Of a DNA stretch of 61,924 bases, positions 1 to 6,976 are shown one piece after another (within the stretch, counting starts at the first letter, position 1; the number at the start of each line of letters is the position of its first letter). The DNA is taken from positions 25,484 to 87,407 of the forward strand of contig CADANT010000004.1 in NCBI GenBank assembly GCA_902789345.1. The letters are read 5' to 3'. The stretch comes from an uncultured Ruminococcus sp. (GTDB taxonomy: Bacteria > Bacillota > Clostridia > Oscillospirales > Acutalibacteraceae). Below the pieces are notes generated by a model. It was given only the letters and a program-made list of their open reading frames with translations, ran no database searches and was not told the DNA's origin. Made by a program: the position numbers and the translations under genes.

Positions 1-44
1 GGAATTATCCTACGGTTCAGGTTTCGCATCCCGCTGTTGAATAA
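1..44 (+). CDS. 3' end of an unidentified gene (partial)
   Basis: Reading frame 3 from the window edge is open and ends with the tail NYPTVQVSHPAVE and a TAA at 42-44. A clear intrinsic terminator follows 22 bases later, which is what the end of a real gene looks like. The other two forward frames read less protein-like. Thirteen residues are too few to name a family, so no function is proposed. Confidence 0.35.
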   Translation, partial: NYPTVQVSHPAVE

Positions 45-65
45 GGTACAACATTTAATTCCCGG

Positions 66-94
66 CGGAGATGTACAGGCATCTCCGTTTTTTT
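66..94 (+). terminator. Intrinsic terminator of the upstream gene
   Basis: An 8-bp perfect stem CGGAGATG/CATCTCCG with a 6-nt loop is followed directly by seven T. It closes the transcription unit entering from the left edge, so folT probably has its own promoter between 95 and 206. I could not find a convincing promoter there. Confidence 0.85.
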
Positions 95-206
95 GTTCTC
101 CTTATCCGACTAATAGTTTTAATCCCTTACTTTGCAGCTTGAAAAGAACTAGACTTGCAAACCTTAATGCACAGTATGGGAGGTTTCATTTTTAGGAGGA
201 ATAATT

Positions 207-767
207 TTGGAAAATGCATTGAACAAAAAGAAAGAGGCTACTATTTTCAGCTTTTCACCTGTACAGCTTATAGCTTTCGGCGCTATTTTTATGGCGCTTA
301 GAGTTGTGTTAGGCTTTCTTGAAATTAACATCGGAGATTCATACCGCTTTACATTCTCGCCAATACCTGTTACTTTGGCAGCATATATGCTTGGTCCTGT
401 TTGGGGTGGAATAATAGGTGGCTGTGGTGATATAATAACTCTTATTATTCACCCGACCGGCGGCATAAATTTTGGTATATTGTTTGCTAAAATTATGTGG
501 GGCGTATTAATGGGATTGTTCTTGCATAAAAAACATATAGGCTGGGGCAGAGCAATTATTGCAAACCTTGTTACAATTATAGTTTGCAATGTAGTTATTA
601 CCACTGCAAGCCTGTGTATAGCATATGGCTACCCTGTAGAGGCAATATTGCCTGTAAGATTAGTTACAAATGCTGTTCACTTTGTAGTTTACAGTGTGGC
701 AACTTTCTTGTTTGCAGCTGTAATTGACAGTGCATACAAAAGGCTTAATGTCCGCTACGCAAAGTAA
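207..767 (+). CDS. folT: Folate-family ECF transporter S component (FolT-like)
   Basis: An integral membrane substrate-binding subunit of about 186 residues with five or six hydrophobic helices, the usual size for ECF S components. The early motif ALRVVLGFLEI, the SYRFTFSPIP segment and the GP.WGG..G...D motif in the next helix resemble the folate-specific (FolT) subgroup. S components bind the vitamin and dock on a shared EcfA-EcfA'-EcfT module. None of those genes is adjacent, but an EcfA-type ATPase begins at 61528. The start is TTG with AGGAGGA at 194-200, six bases upstream. I looked for a tetrahydrofolate riboswitch in the leader and saw none, only a weak 6-bp stem (159-164 with 181-186). 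Family is fairly sure; folate specificity is inferred. Confidence 0.82.
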   Translation: MENALNKKKEATIFSFSPVQLIAFGAIFMALRVVLGFLEINIGDSYRFTFSPIPVTLAAYMLGPVWGGIIGGCGDIITLIIHPTGGINFGILFAKIMWGVLMGLFLHKKHIGWGRAIIANLVTIIVCNVVITTASLCIAYGYPVEAILPVRLVTNAVHFVVYSVATFLFAAVIDSAYKRLNVRYAK

Positions 768-814
768 ATATTTATGCTATTTAGTATATAATGTTTGTTT
801 AATAAAAAACAGCA

Positions 815-848
815 AAGCCCTGCCGCTACCTGTATAGCGACAGGGCTT
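815..848. terminator. Bidirectional hairpin between convergent genes
   Basis: Arms AAGCCCTG and CAGGGCTT enclose a further CGCTA/TAGCG pairing, giving a long stem between the convergent folT (ends 767) and lipoprotein (ends 886) genes. On the minus strand it is followed by a T-rich stretch, on the plus strand by ATTTATAT, so it probably serves both. Confidence 0.8.
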
Positions 849-885
849 ATTTATATACAGCAATCTGTAAAATTGTCAGTTTAGC

Positions 886-1578
886 TTATGAGGCAAAATC
901 ATCAATGTTATCTATTATTGTTACCATATCGCTTTCGTCCCCCTCGTTAAGAGTTGAAGAACTGCTTGAATTTGAGGAGCTGCTTGATGACGAATTACTT
1001 GATGATGAATTATTGCCGGAGCTTGAAGAATTGCTTGATGATGAATTGCTGCCGAAGCTTGAAGAACTTCCGGAGTTGCTTGACGAAGAATTTGAACTGC
1101 TGCCTGACGAATTATTAGAGCTGTTGCCGGAAGAGCTGTTGTCAGCGTTACTACCGGACTGACCGCTGTCAGAATCCTTGGTATATTGGTAGCCGTTTAT
1201 ATAAAGCGTATTGTTAGCAATAGCCCATTGATTTTGCGGAATGGAGGAATAATTACTATCTGTGTAGTATTCAAATGTCATAGGCGTTGTGCTTGTGCCG
1301 TCACTGCTGTTTGGTGTAACGGTAAGCTTGTTGTCCCTGTCTATTGTATAGGTGCCCGATACTCCGCCAATTTCGCAGGTACCGTCATCGTTAAATTTTG
1401 CATTTACATTGTCACTTCTGCCACCCCAGTTTCCTACAACATCCTTTTTAGGCTCTGTTGATGCACTGCCGGATGATGTGGACGAGCTTTCACTGCTGCT
1501 GCAGCCACAGCCTGTAAGTATTGCACCGCCGGATGTAAGTATTAAAGCAGAAAATAGTATGACTGCCAATTTTTTCAT
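886..1578 (-). CDS. Putative lipoprotein with Ser/Asn-rich tail
   Basis: The start is the ATG at 1578 because GGGAGTG lies just before it, inside the longer open frame that begins at 1608. The 230-residue product starts MKKLAVILF and has a lipobox L-T-G-C with the cysteine at about residue 24, so it should be diacylated (by the Lgt at 15656) and anchored to the outer face of the membrane. Residues about 45-130 form a small beta-rich domain beginning VVGNWGG, similar in style to the GxW-type domain in the protein at 18010. Residues about 135-205 are almost only Ser, Asn and Gly. The last 22 residues become acidic and ordered again (DMVTIIDNIDDF). Function is unknown; the Ser/Asn stretch could be a wall-spanning linker. 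Confidence 0.78.
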   Translation of the reverse strand: MKKLAVILFSALILTSGGAILTGCGCSSSESSSTSSGSASTEPKKDVVGNWGGRSDNVNAKFNDDGTCEIGGVSGTYTIDRDNKLTVTPNSSDGTSTTPMTFEYYTDSNYSSIPQNQWAIANNTLYINGYQYTKDSDSGQSGSNADNSSSGNSSNNSSGSSSNSSSSNSGSSSSFGSNSSSSNSSSSGNNSSSSNSSSSSSSNSSSSSTLNEGDESDMVTIIDNIDDFAS

Positions 1579-1614
1579 AGAAACACTCCCTATGTAACTG
1601 TTTTTCATACAACA

Positions 1615-1643
1615 AGTTTACAAAATTAATCGTATAAAGTCAA
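1615..1643 (-). promoter_or_regulatory. SigA-type promoter for the lipoprotein gene
   Basis: On the minus strand TTGACT (1638-1643), 17 bases, then TAAACT (1615-1620). The predicted transcript starts near 1608, so the GTG/ATG codons further upstream cannot be the start. This supports the ATG at 1578. Confidence 0.65.
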
Positions 1644-1755
1644 TTAATAAAATGTTAAACCTACTTTGGTATAGAAGTATTATTTATATTGGTAACAAAC
1701 AGCACTTGTTCACATATTATTATAATGACAATGCTTTTGCAAAGGAGTTTTTACA

Positions 1756-2070
1756 TTGACAAGTGTATATTATACAGTAGAGCCGGGGGATACCCTGTGG
1801 GGAATCGCCCAAAATTTTGGTACAACTATAAACGACTTACTGCGCTATAACAACATACCGGATATTAACAGAATCTTTCCGGGGACACAGCTTTACATTC
1901 CTGTAGGTACATCCACAACGCCAAAGTGGTATGCAGTGCGCCCCGGTGACACATTGTTTTCTATATCACAGAGGTATGGACTTGACATAAATGATGTCAT
2001 TGACAACAACAACCTTGACAATCCCAACAATATATATCCTGGCCAGCTGATAATGCTTCATAATCAGTAA
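1756..2070 (+). CDS. Two-LysM-domain protein
   Basis: A 104-residue protein made of two LysM domains and nothing else: residues about 5-49 (YTVEPGDTLWGIAQ...IFPGTQLYIP) and 58-101 (YAVRPGDTLFSISQ...IYPGQLIML). LysM binds N-acetylglucosamine in peptidoglycan or chitin-like polymers. There is no signal peptide or membrane helix, so either it leaves the cell by another route or it acts in the cytoplasm or mother cell, as some spore-coat LysM proteins do. Start TTG with AAAGGAG at 1741-1747. It stands alone between divergent and convergent neighbours. Confidence 0.88.
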   Translation: MTSVYYTVEPGDTLWGIAQNFGTTINDLLRYNNIPDINRIFPGTQLYIPVGTSTTPKWYAVRPGDTLFSISQRYGLDINDVIDNNNLDNPNNIYPGQLIMLHNQ

Positions 2071-2095
2071 AAGCCCCCTCTACACGAGGGAGCTT
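2071..2095. repeat. Hairpin 1 of a double-hairpin intergenic element
   Basis: AAGC-CCCTC and GAGGG-GCTT arms with one mismatch and a 5-nt TACAC loop, beginning at the base after the LysM stop codon. It is followed by TTGAGA rather than a T-run. Together with the next hairpin it forms a compact pair that looks like a palindromic dispersed intergenic repeat of Clostridia, possibly reused as a terminator. Confidence 0.5.
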
Positions 2096-2111
2096 TGAGA
2101 AGTTAGTTTAT

Positions 2112-2142
2112 AAACGCCTCCCTTTGCACAAGGGAGGCGTTT
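2112..2142. terminator. Bidirectional terminator, hairpin 2 of the element
   Basis: A perfect 13-bp stem AAACGCCTCCCTT/AAGGGAGGCGTTT with a 5-nt loop, between the convergent LysM gene and the histidine kinase gene. A-tract and T-tract flanks make it work in both directions. Confidence 0.85.
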
Positions 2143-2157
2143 TATAACAATCTTCAA

Positions 2158-3393
2158 TTATATTATAACCTCAAAGGTGGTGTAGCCCATTTCACAGCTA
2201 ACATCAATACTGCCGTTGTGGTTGTCGACAATTTGCTTTGCTATTGCCAAGCCCAAACCGTAACGGTTGTTGTCACGGTTTCGTGATTCGTCAGCACGGT
2301 AAAAGCGTTCAAAAATCTTTTTCCGTACCTTTTCCGGTATTGGCTCGCCTGTGTTTGACACTCTTATTTTACATCTGCTTTTTGTTGCAGGCTCTACGGT
2401 TACTGTCACACTGCCTCCGTCATAGCAATGCTTTATGGCGTTGTCAACCAGTATAGCCACAACCTGCTTAATTTGTCCTTCGTTGCCGTTAATAAAAATT
2501 TCACTCTCCGGTTCGCACTCAAGAATAACGCCCTTTTCAAAGGCAACGCTTTCAAACGGCATTGTTACTTCCATTAGGGTATTGCAAATGTCAAAGCGTG
2601 TTGACTGTGCTTTGTCAGACTGCATTTCTATTCGTGTAAGTGTAAGTAGGTCGTTAATGAGTTTGCTCATTCTTTCAGACTCGGACTGTATATAGCCAAG
2701 CCATTTGTTTTCGCCAATGTCGCCTGCCAATATGTCTGCGTTGGCACTTATAACCGCTATAGGAGTTTTTAGCTCGTGGCTTGCGTCGGATATAAATTGT
2801 TTTTGTCTGTTAAAGGCGTCCTCAACAGGCTTTATAAGCCACATAGAAAGAAGAAAGGCCAAAATTAATATTACAAATGAGCCTACAAGCCATATTATTA
2901 CCGAGCTTGCAACCATTGTGCTGAAATTGTTAATATTATCGGAGTTGTTCATAAATCCAACTATATGTGCCTTTCCAAAAGCACCATAGTTAATATCTGT
3001 AATTGTATATATAAGCTTGTCTATTTTTCCTTGCTTTGCCGAGCGTGAAAGGGCCTTGTTTGTGAAGGCGGATATTTGCTCATAGGTGTAGTTAGTTTCG
3101 TTTGCTGCGGTTATACCTTTAATCTCACCGTCAATCCCCACATATGACAGATATATTTCAGAGTCGCTTACGCCGTAGCTTTTGTCATATGCTCCGGCGT
3201 TATTATTTGAAAAATCCGCTAATGGGTCGTCCTGAACAATTGCTCTTGAGGTTATCATACCAAGCCTGCGGTATGCCTCCTCCATATTAACATTGTAGTT
3301 AAATATATTAACTGCTGCTAATATTCCGCCCAAAACAAGCGAGAGTATAAGAGTTAGTACGGTTACAAGCTTTATTCTAAGCTTTTTTATCAT
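2158..3393 (-). CDS. Two-component sensor histidine kinase
   Basis: A 411-residue membrane sensor. A first helix lies at about residues 8-30, an extracytoplasmic domain of about 130 residues follows, and a second helix is at 163-187. No full HAMP is evident between helix 2 and the HisKA domain. The phosphoacceptor is in FISDASHELKTP (His about 206). The ATP-binding domain has the N box (DNAIKH), RFYRADESR and GLGLAIAKQIVDNHNG. The ATG overlaps the regulator's stop as ATGA, so the two are translationally coupled. The extracytoplasmic domain has no motif I recognise, so the signal is unknown. No obvious target operon is adjacent; the lipoprotein and LysM genes nearby would fit an envelope-stress role, but that is only a guess. 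Confidence 0.93.
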   Translation of the reverse strand: MIKKLRIKLVTVLTLILSLVLGGILAAVNIFNYNVNMEEAYRRLGMITSRAIVQDDPLADFSNNNAGAYDKSYGVSDSEIYLSYVGIDGEIKGITAANETNYTYEQISAFTNKALSRSAKQGKIDKLIYTITDINYGAFGKAHIVGFMNNSDNINNFSTMVASSVIIWLVGSFVILILAFLLSMWLIKPVEDAFNRQKQFISDASHELKTPIAVISANADILAGDIGENKWLGYIQSESERMSKLINDLLTLTRIEMQSDKAQSTRFDICNTLMEVTMPFESVAFEKGVILECEPESEIFINGNEGQIKQVVAILVDNAIKHCYDGGSVTVTVEPATKSRCKIRVSNTGEPIPEKVRKKIFERFYRADESRNRDNNRYGLGLAIAKQIVDNHNGSIDVSCEMGYTTFEVII

Positions 3394-4070
3394 TTGCCTT
3401 CCTCCAAAGTGTAGCCTAAGCCACGCACTGCCTTTATAGCTACCTTAGAGCCTACAAATTTTATTTTCTTTCTTGTAAACGAAACATAAACCTCGGCGTT
3501 GTTGTATTCGCTGTCGCTTTCAAGTCCCCACAGCTTTTCTACTATTTGCTCCTTGCTTATAATCTGGTTTTTATTTTTCAGCAAAAACTCAAGCAACTGA
3601 AATTCCTTTAGTCCCAGCTTCATACTCTTTCCTGTAGTTGTACAGGAAATTTCACCTATGCCGGTGTTAAGCTGTAAATCTCCAAATGTAATTATGTTGC
3701 TTTCAATTTCGCCCTTTCTTCTTGTTATTGCACGAAGCCTTGCAAGCAATTCTTTAGTTTGAAAGGGCTTTGTTAAGTAATCATCTGCGCCACAGTCCAA
3801 ACCACGCACCTTGTCGTCAAGCTCACTTTTTGCGGTAAGCATTAAAACAGGTGTTTCTATACCCTCATCACGCAAATTTCTAAGCACCTGAAAGCCGTTC
3901 ATAAGCGGCAGCATAACATCAAGCACTATAGCGTCGTAAATGCCTGTAAGCGCTTGGTCAAGACCGTCCTGACCGTCTGTTGCAATGTCAACGGTGTATT
4001 TTTCTTTTTTTAATATTTCTCTAAGGGCATCAGCTAAGCTGAACTCATCCTCAACCACTAATATACGCAC
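3390..4070 (-). CDS. OmpR/PhoB-family response regulator
   Basis: 226 residues when started at the GTG at 4070, which has GGGAGGGA nine to ten bases upstream; the longer frame to 4133 adds 21 unrelated residues. The receiver domain has acidic residues VVEDE, phosphoacceptor Asp at about 51 (IVLDVMLP), Thr79 and Lys101 (LTKPF). The C-terminal winged helix (about 130-224) ends RGLGYTLEE, typical of OmpR. It partners the kinase at 2158 through a 4-base ATGA overlap. It should bind direct repeats as a dimer; no autoregulatory repeat was obvious upstream. Confidence 0.93.
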   Translation of the reverse strand: MRILVVEDEFSLADALREILKKEKYTVDIATDGQDGLDQALTGIYDAIVLDVMLPLMNGFQVLRNLRDEGIETPVLMLTAKSELDDKVRGLDCGADDYLTKPFQTKELLARLRAITRRKGEIESNIITFGDLQLNTGIGEISCTTTGKSMKLGLKEFQLLEFLLKNKNQIISKEQIVEKLWGLESDSEYNNAEVYVSFTRKKIKFVGSKVAIKAVRGLGYTLEEGK

Positions 4071-4192
4071 ATTAATCCCTCCCGATAATTTTGCATAAAA
4101 TTCCGTAACAGATTTACATACATATTTTAGCACAAAACCTTTAAAAAGTCTTGAATTTATTATTGGTTTTCTGCCATATGCTCTTAAAAAAT

Positions 4193-4223
4193 AAAGGTGC
4201 GGCCTTGTTTTGGCTGCACCTTT
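4193..4223 (-). terminator. Terminator of the sigma-like cassette (minus strand)
   Basis: AAAGGTGC-GCC / GGC-GCACCTTT stem with one mismatch and a 7-nt loop. On the minus strand it is followed by TATTTTTTAAG, a proper U-tract. It lies 17 bases past the stop at 4240. Confidence 0.82.
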
Positions 4224-4239
4224 ATAAATGCGAATATTT

Positions 4240-4542
4240 TTAATAATAATACGGCAGTGTACGCTTTAGCTTTTCTACCGCCCGTGATATATGTCTGCTT
4301 ACCACACAGGGGGATATGCCTATTTCATTAGCTATGTCAACCATTTTTCGGTTGTATATGTAATACTGCGTCAGACAGTAGCTTTGCCTTTGCGTAAGCT
4401 CCAGCTTAACAGCCTTGGCAATATGGCTTTTCATTTTTTCAATGTCGGCTTTGTTGGTTTTGTGCGATTGGCAATATTGGTTGTAAACAAGAGCTTGGGA
4501 AAGGCTTTCAAGCTTTGTAGGGTCTGTTGCGTATGACCTCAT
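4240..4542 (-). CDS. Sigma-70 region 4-like HTH protein
   Basis: A 100-residue basic protein. The last 50 residues (LTQRQSYCLTQYYIYNRKMVDIA..IGISPCVVSRHISRAVEKLKRTL) are a region-4 type helix-turn-helix like those that bind -35 elements. There is no region 2, so it is not a complete sigma factor. It starts at the ATG directly abutting the stop of the upstream gene (TAA-ATG), so translation is coupled. Small region-4-only proteins of this kind are common in prophages and integrative elements of Clostridia, where they regulate element genes. Whether it activates the neighbouring glycosylation locus is unknown. Confidence 0.75.
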   Translation of the reverse strand: MRSYATDPTKLESLSQALVYNQYCQSHKTNKADIEKMKSHIAKAVKLELTQRQSYCLTQYYIYNRKMVDIANEIGISPCVVSRHISRAVEKLKRTLPYYY

Positions 4543-4773
4543 TTAAGCAGCCTCCCTTTCCTTTGCACGGTTTCTCATCATTTGTGCGGTGTGCTTGCAC
4601 TCTAGGTACATATTGTACAAGCTGGTTATCCGTTTGTTTAACTCCAGCTCTGCGCAAACGGCGGTGCAAATTTTGCGTTCCTTTTTTAAGGTTTCAATTT
4701 TTCTGTTTAAAGTGTGCATTTGTTCTTCGTATTCATTAGCCCATAATTCGTAATTAATTAATCCGTTATTCAT
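4543..4773 (-). CDS. Small coiled-coil protein of unknown function
   Basis: A 76-residue, highly charged protein. The start at 4773 (MNNGLINYELW) is chosen because AGGAGA lies about nine bases upstream; an in-frame ATG nine bases earlier abuts that Shine-Dalgarno and is less likely. Residues 10-45 are predicted to be helical and heptad-like (EEQMHTLNRKIETLKKERK). Two cysteines lie at about 37 and 41. No family recognised. It always precedes the sigma-like protein in the same transcript and could be its partner or antagonist. Confidence 0.6.
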   Translation of the reverse strand: MNNGLINYELWANEYEEQMHTLNRKIETLKKERKICTAVCAELELNKRITSLYNMYLECKHTAQMMRNRAKEREAA

Positions 4774-4819
4774 ATTTAACATTCTCCTATTCTCTATCTG
4801 TAAAACTATCTGCCTAAAT

Positions 4820-4853
4820 AAAAGCATACAGCAGGGAAAGACTGTATGCTTTT
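4820..4853 (-). promoter_or_regulatory. Leader hairpin upstream of the coiled-coil gene
   Basis: A perfect 12-bp stem AAAAGCATACAG/CTGTATGCTTTT with a 10-nt loop lies in the predicted 5' leader, between the promoter at 4908-4936 and the start at 4773. On the minus strand it is followed by ATTTAGG, a poor U-tract, so it is a weak attenuator or a protein/RNA-stability element rather than a full terminator. Confidence 0.55.
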
Positions 4854-4907
4854 AAAAATATAAACTCAATGTTTGCAAGCACCACACAAACGTTTGCTTA
4901 TATTTTT

Positions 4908-4936
4908 ATTGTAGCAGTTATGTGAAACAAAATCAA
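4908..4936 (-). promoter_or_regulatory. Promoter of the coiled-coil/sigma-like cassette
   Basis: Minus strand TTGATT (4931-4936), 17 bases, TACAAT (4908-4913). Downstream of it is a palindrome CAAACGTTTG near 4888-4897, a candidate operator. It is divergent from the promoter at 5021. Confidence 0.65.
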
Positions 4937-4960
4937 TAGAAAATCGAAAATATGTTTGCT

Positions 4961-4976
4961 GACAGCGCCTGCTGTC
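4961..4976. promoter_or_regulatory. Inverted repeat between divergent promoters
   Basis: GACAGC-GCCT-GCTGTC is a perfect 6-bp inverted repeat sitting between the leftward promoter (4908-4936) and the rightward promoter (5021-5049). It could be an operator that couples the two units. No regulator can be assigned. Confidence 0.35.
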
Positions 4977-5020
4977 CCATTAGTTGTACAGCAGTGGAAA
5001 ATTACTACAGATTTTATTTA

Positions 5021-5049
5021 TTGACTATAAACATCTAAAAAGATATAAT
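5021..5049 (+). promoter_or_regulatory. SigA-type promoter of the GtrII-like gene
   Basis: TTGACT (5021-5026), 17 bases, TATAAT (5044-5049). The transcript would start near 5056, giving a short leader that contains GAAAGGA at 5064-5070. Confidence 0.8.
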
Positions 5050-5080
5050 AAGCAATAGAAAAAGAAAGGAAGAACATGAA

Positions 5081-6745
5081 ATGGAAAACATAATGAAACT
5101 AGAACAGCCGGCTAAGAAGTGCCAAGGTACGAAATTAATTTCACTGATTTATGAATATATTTCAAATTTAAAGTATATTATATTTCTGCTATTGTCGTTG
5201 GTTTCGACTTATACATACTTCTTGACGAATTATTCTATTAGTGTTGATGATTTTTGCGGCGATAGATATTACTTTGGTCAGCTTTTTGCACAAGGGAGAA
5301 TGACAAGCACATTAATACGACATATATTCGGACTTATAAATAATAACTATTGGTTTATAGATTTTATTGGTATTGTTTTTCTAGGATTAAGTGCTATTGT
5401 ATTTTGTATAGTTTTTGACAGAGTAATAAAGACTAAATCCATAGTTCCAAAGGTTGTATTTTCATGTTTATTAGTTACATCACCATTACATACTGAAATT
5501 TTTTCGTATACCGGCTGTACGCTTGCTGTTGGTGGCGGATTCTTTCTCATTTCCTGTGCTTTGTGGTTTGTACTGAATTATATTGAAAACAAGCAAAAGA
5601 AGAATCTTGTTTTTGCTTCAATAATGGTAGCTCTGGTATGCTCATGGTATGAGTCACTTGTTGTTGTGTATTTTTGTGCGGTTTTTGCGGTGCTTATTTT
5701 AAAATATGTTTCGGATGATTACAAAGAGAAAATAACAATAAAAAGCATACTTACTAACGGAATAATATTTGCTGTGCCGTTGATAACAGGCTTGGTGCTG
5801 GAATTTGTCGTTAGCTTTCCTGTTTCAAAACTTGTGAATTTTACAGGCAAGGTGGGCTCAGCTAACACAAGCGGATGGTTAACAGGGGAGTCAGTAGGTA
5901 TCTTTAAAACGGTTGGTGTTTGGATAATAGATTATGTATTGGCGGGTATTTGGTATTTACCGATAACGCTGTTTGCAATTGCACTGGTTGTTTCACTGGT
6001 TCTTGCTGTCTATTATTGTAAAAGAAAAAAATCCCCGCTGATATTGCTGCTGTTTGCAGGGCTTTACTCCGGACTTATAGTTTTATCACTAATACTGGGA
6101 AATCGTGCTCCTTACAGAACAGCTCAAGTAGTTATATTCTTTACAGCATTTATTTATTTTATGCTGGTTAATACACTTTGCGGACATAGCTGTAAGTTGT
6201 TATTTAGAGGAGTTTGCGTGGTACTGGCCTATTTTACAATTTTGCAGGTAACAAACACCAATTTTTGGTTTAATGCTGATTATCAGCGCTACCAGGAGGA
6301 GAAATCGGTAGTTCAACAGGTGGGAAATGCACTTTACCAAAATTATGACATAAATAAACCGGTTGTTTTTGTTGGCGATTACGAGCTAAGTGATAATATA
6401 AAGGAATTAACATATATAAAGGTAGACAGTATACCTTATAAGTTGGCATCAATATTACATTTAAATTCAGTTATCAATGATGATAATGATGGCAGATATT
6501 CTCATCATATACAGGAAACAAACGGAAGATCATTTATTAAATGGTCTGAGTCTGCGTTTTTGACTAATGACAATAAACCTAACACAGAGCTTTTAAAGTT
6601 CTTCTCGTATTGCGGGTACAGTGATATAAAGCAAGGTACACTAAAACAGTACAATGAAGCAAAAAAGTTATCTGAATCCATGCCTGAATGGCCACAAAAG
6701 GGTTCAGTTAAGGATAACGGTGAATATATTATAGTTAATTTCTAA
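5081..6745 (+). CDS. Polytopic GtrII-like (GT-C) glycosyltransferase
   Basis: A 554-residue membrane protein with about ten hydrophobic helices (first at about 30-50) and a hydrophilic C-terminal domain of about 150 residues. Just after the first helix comes SVDDFCGDRYYFGQLFAQGR, with Asp56-Asp57 and Arg73 placed like the acidic catalytic motif in the first outside loop of GT-C enzymes. The layout resembles the glucosyl transferase GtrII family, which moves a sugar from undecaprenyl phosphate onto a surface polymer outside the membrane. This fits the GtrA-like (10158) and GtrB-like (13446) proteins in the next operon. The start at 5081 is fixed by GAAAGGA ten bases upstream; an ATG at 5076 is out of frame and stops at once. 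Codon use looks more AT-rich than the neighbours, hinting at transfer. Acceptor and sugar are unknown. Confidence 0.72.
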   Translation: MENIMKLEQPAKKCQGTKLISLIYEYISNLKYIIFLLLSLVSTYTYFLTNYSISVDDFCGDRYYFGQLFAQGRMTSTLIRHIFGLINNNYWFIDFIGIVFLGLSAIVFCIVFDRVIKTKSIVPKVVFSCLLVTSPLHTEIFSYTGCTLAVGGGFFLISCALWFVLNYIENKQKKNLVFASIMVALVCSWYESLVVVYFCAVFAVLILKYVSDDYKEKITIKSILTNGIIFAVPLITGLVLEFVVSFPVSKLVNFTGKVGSANTSGWLTGESVGIFKTVGVWIIDYVLAGIWYLPITLFAIALVVSLVLAVYYCKRKKSPLILLLFAGLYSGLIVLSLILGNRAPYRTAQVVIFFTAFIYFMLVNTLCGHSCKLLFRGVCVVLAYFTILQVTNTNFWFNADYQRYQEEKSVVQQVGNALYQNYDINKPVVFVGDYELSDNIKELTYIKVDSIPYKLASILHLNSVINDDNDGRYSHHIQETNGRSFIKWSESAFLTNDNKPNTELLKFFSYCGYSDIKQGTLKQYNEAKKLSESMPEWPQKGSVKDNGEYIIVNF

Positions 6746-6764
6746 ATTAAAGATTTTTACACTC

Positions 6765-6795
6765 AGCAGGGCAGCTCATAATCGGTTGCTCTGCT
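6765..6795 (+). terminator. Terminator after the GtrII-like gene
   Basis: Eleven-pair stem AGCAGGGCAGC/GTTGCTCTGCT with two G-T pairs and a 9-nt loop, followed by ATTTTATGG. It separates the GtrII-like gene from the sugar-nucleotide operon, so the two are transcribed apart. Confidence 0.72.
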
Positions 6796-6896
6796 ATTTT
6801 ATGGAATAATTTGACTTAAAAGTTAAATGTTTGTGCAATGAAAAAAGAAGATAAAATAATTTAAGAAAGTAATGTGAGTTATGCTCTGTAAAAGGC

Positions 6897-6925
6897 TTGA
6901 AAAAAAGGTGTATATAGTTTAAAAT
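6897..6925 (+). promoter_or_regulatory. Candidate promoter of the CDP-sugar operon
   Basis: TTGAAA (6897-6902), 17 bases, TAAAAT (6920-6925). A perfect TATAAT also sits at 6925-6930 but has no -35 at a usual distance. One of them should drive the seven-gene operon that starts at 6977. Confidence 0.5.
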
Positions 6926-6976
6926 ATAATAGGTTAGTTGTGTAATATTAAAATAACTGAAAAGGAAGATATTATT

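Noticed and set aside
95-206. Possible tetrahydrofolate riboswitch in front of folT
   Set aside because: The conserved THF riboswitch cores are missing; only a weak 6-bp stem is present.
905-1162. Glu/Leu-rich 85-residue plus-strand frame
   Set aside because: It is antisense to the Ser/Asn-rich tail of the lipoprotein and arises from codon bias.
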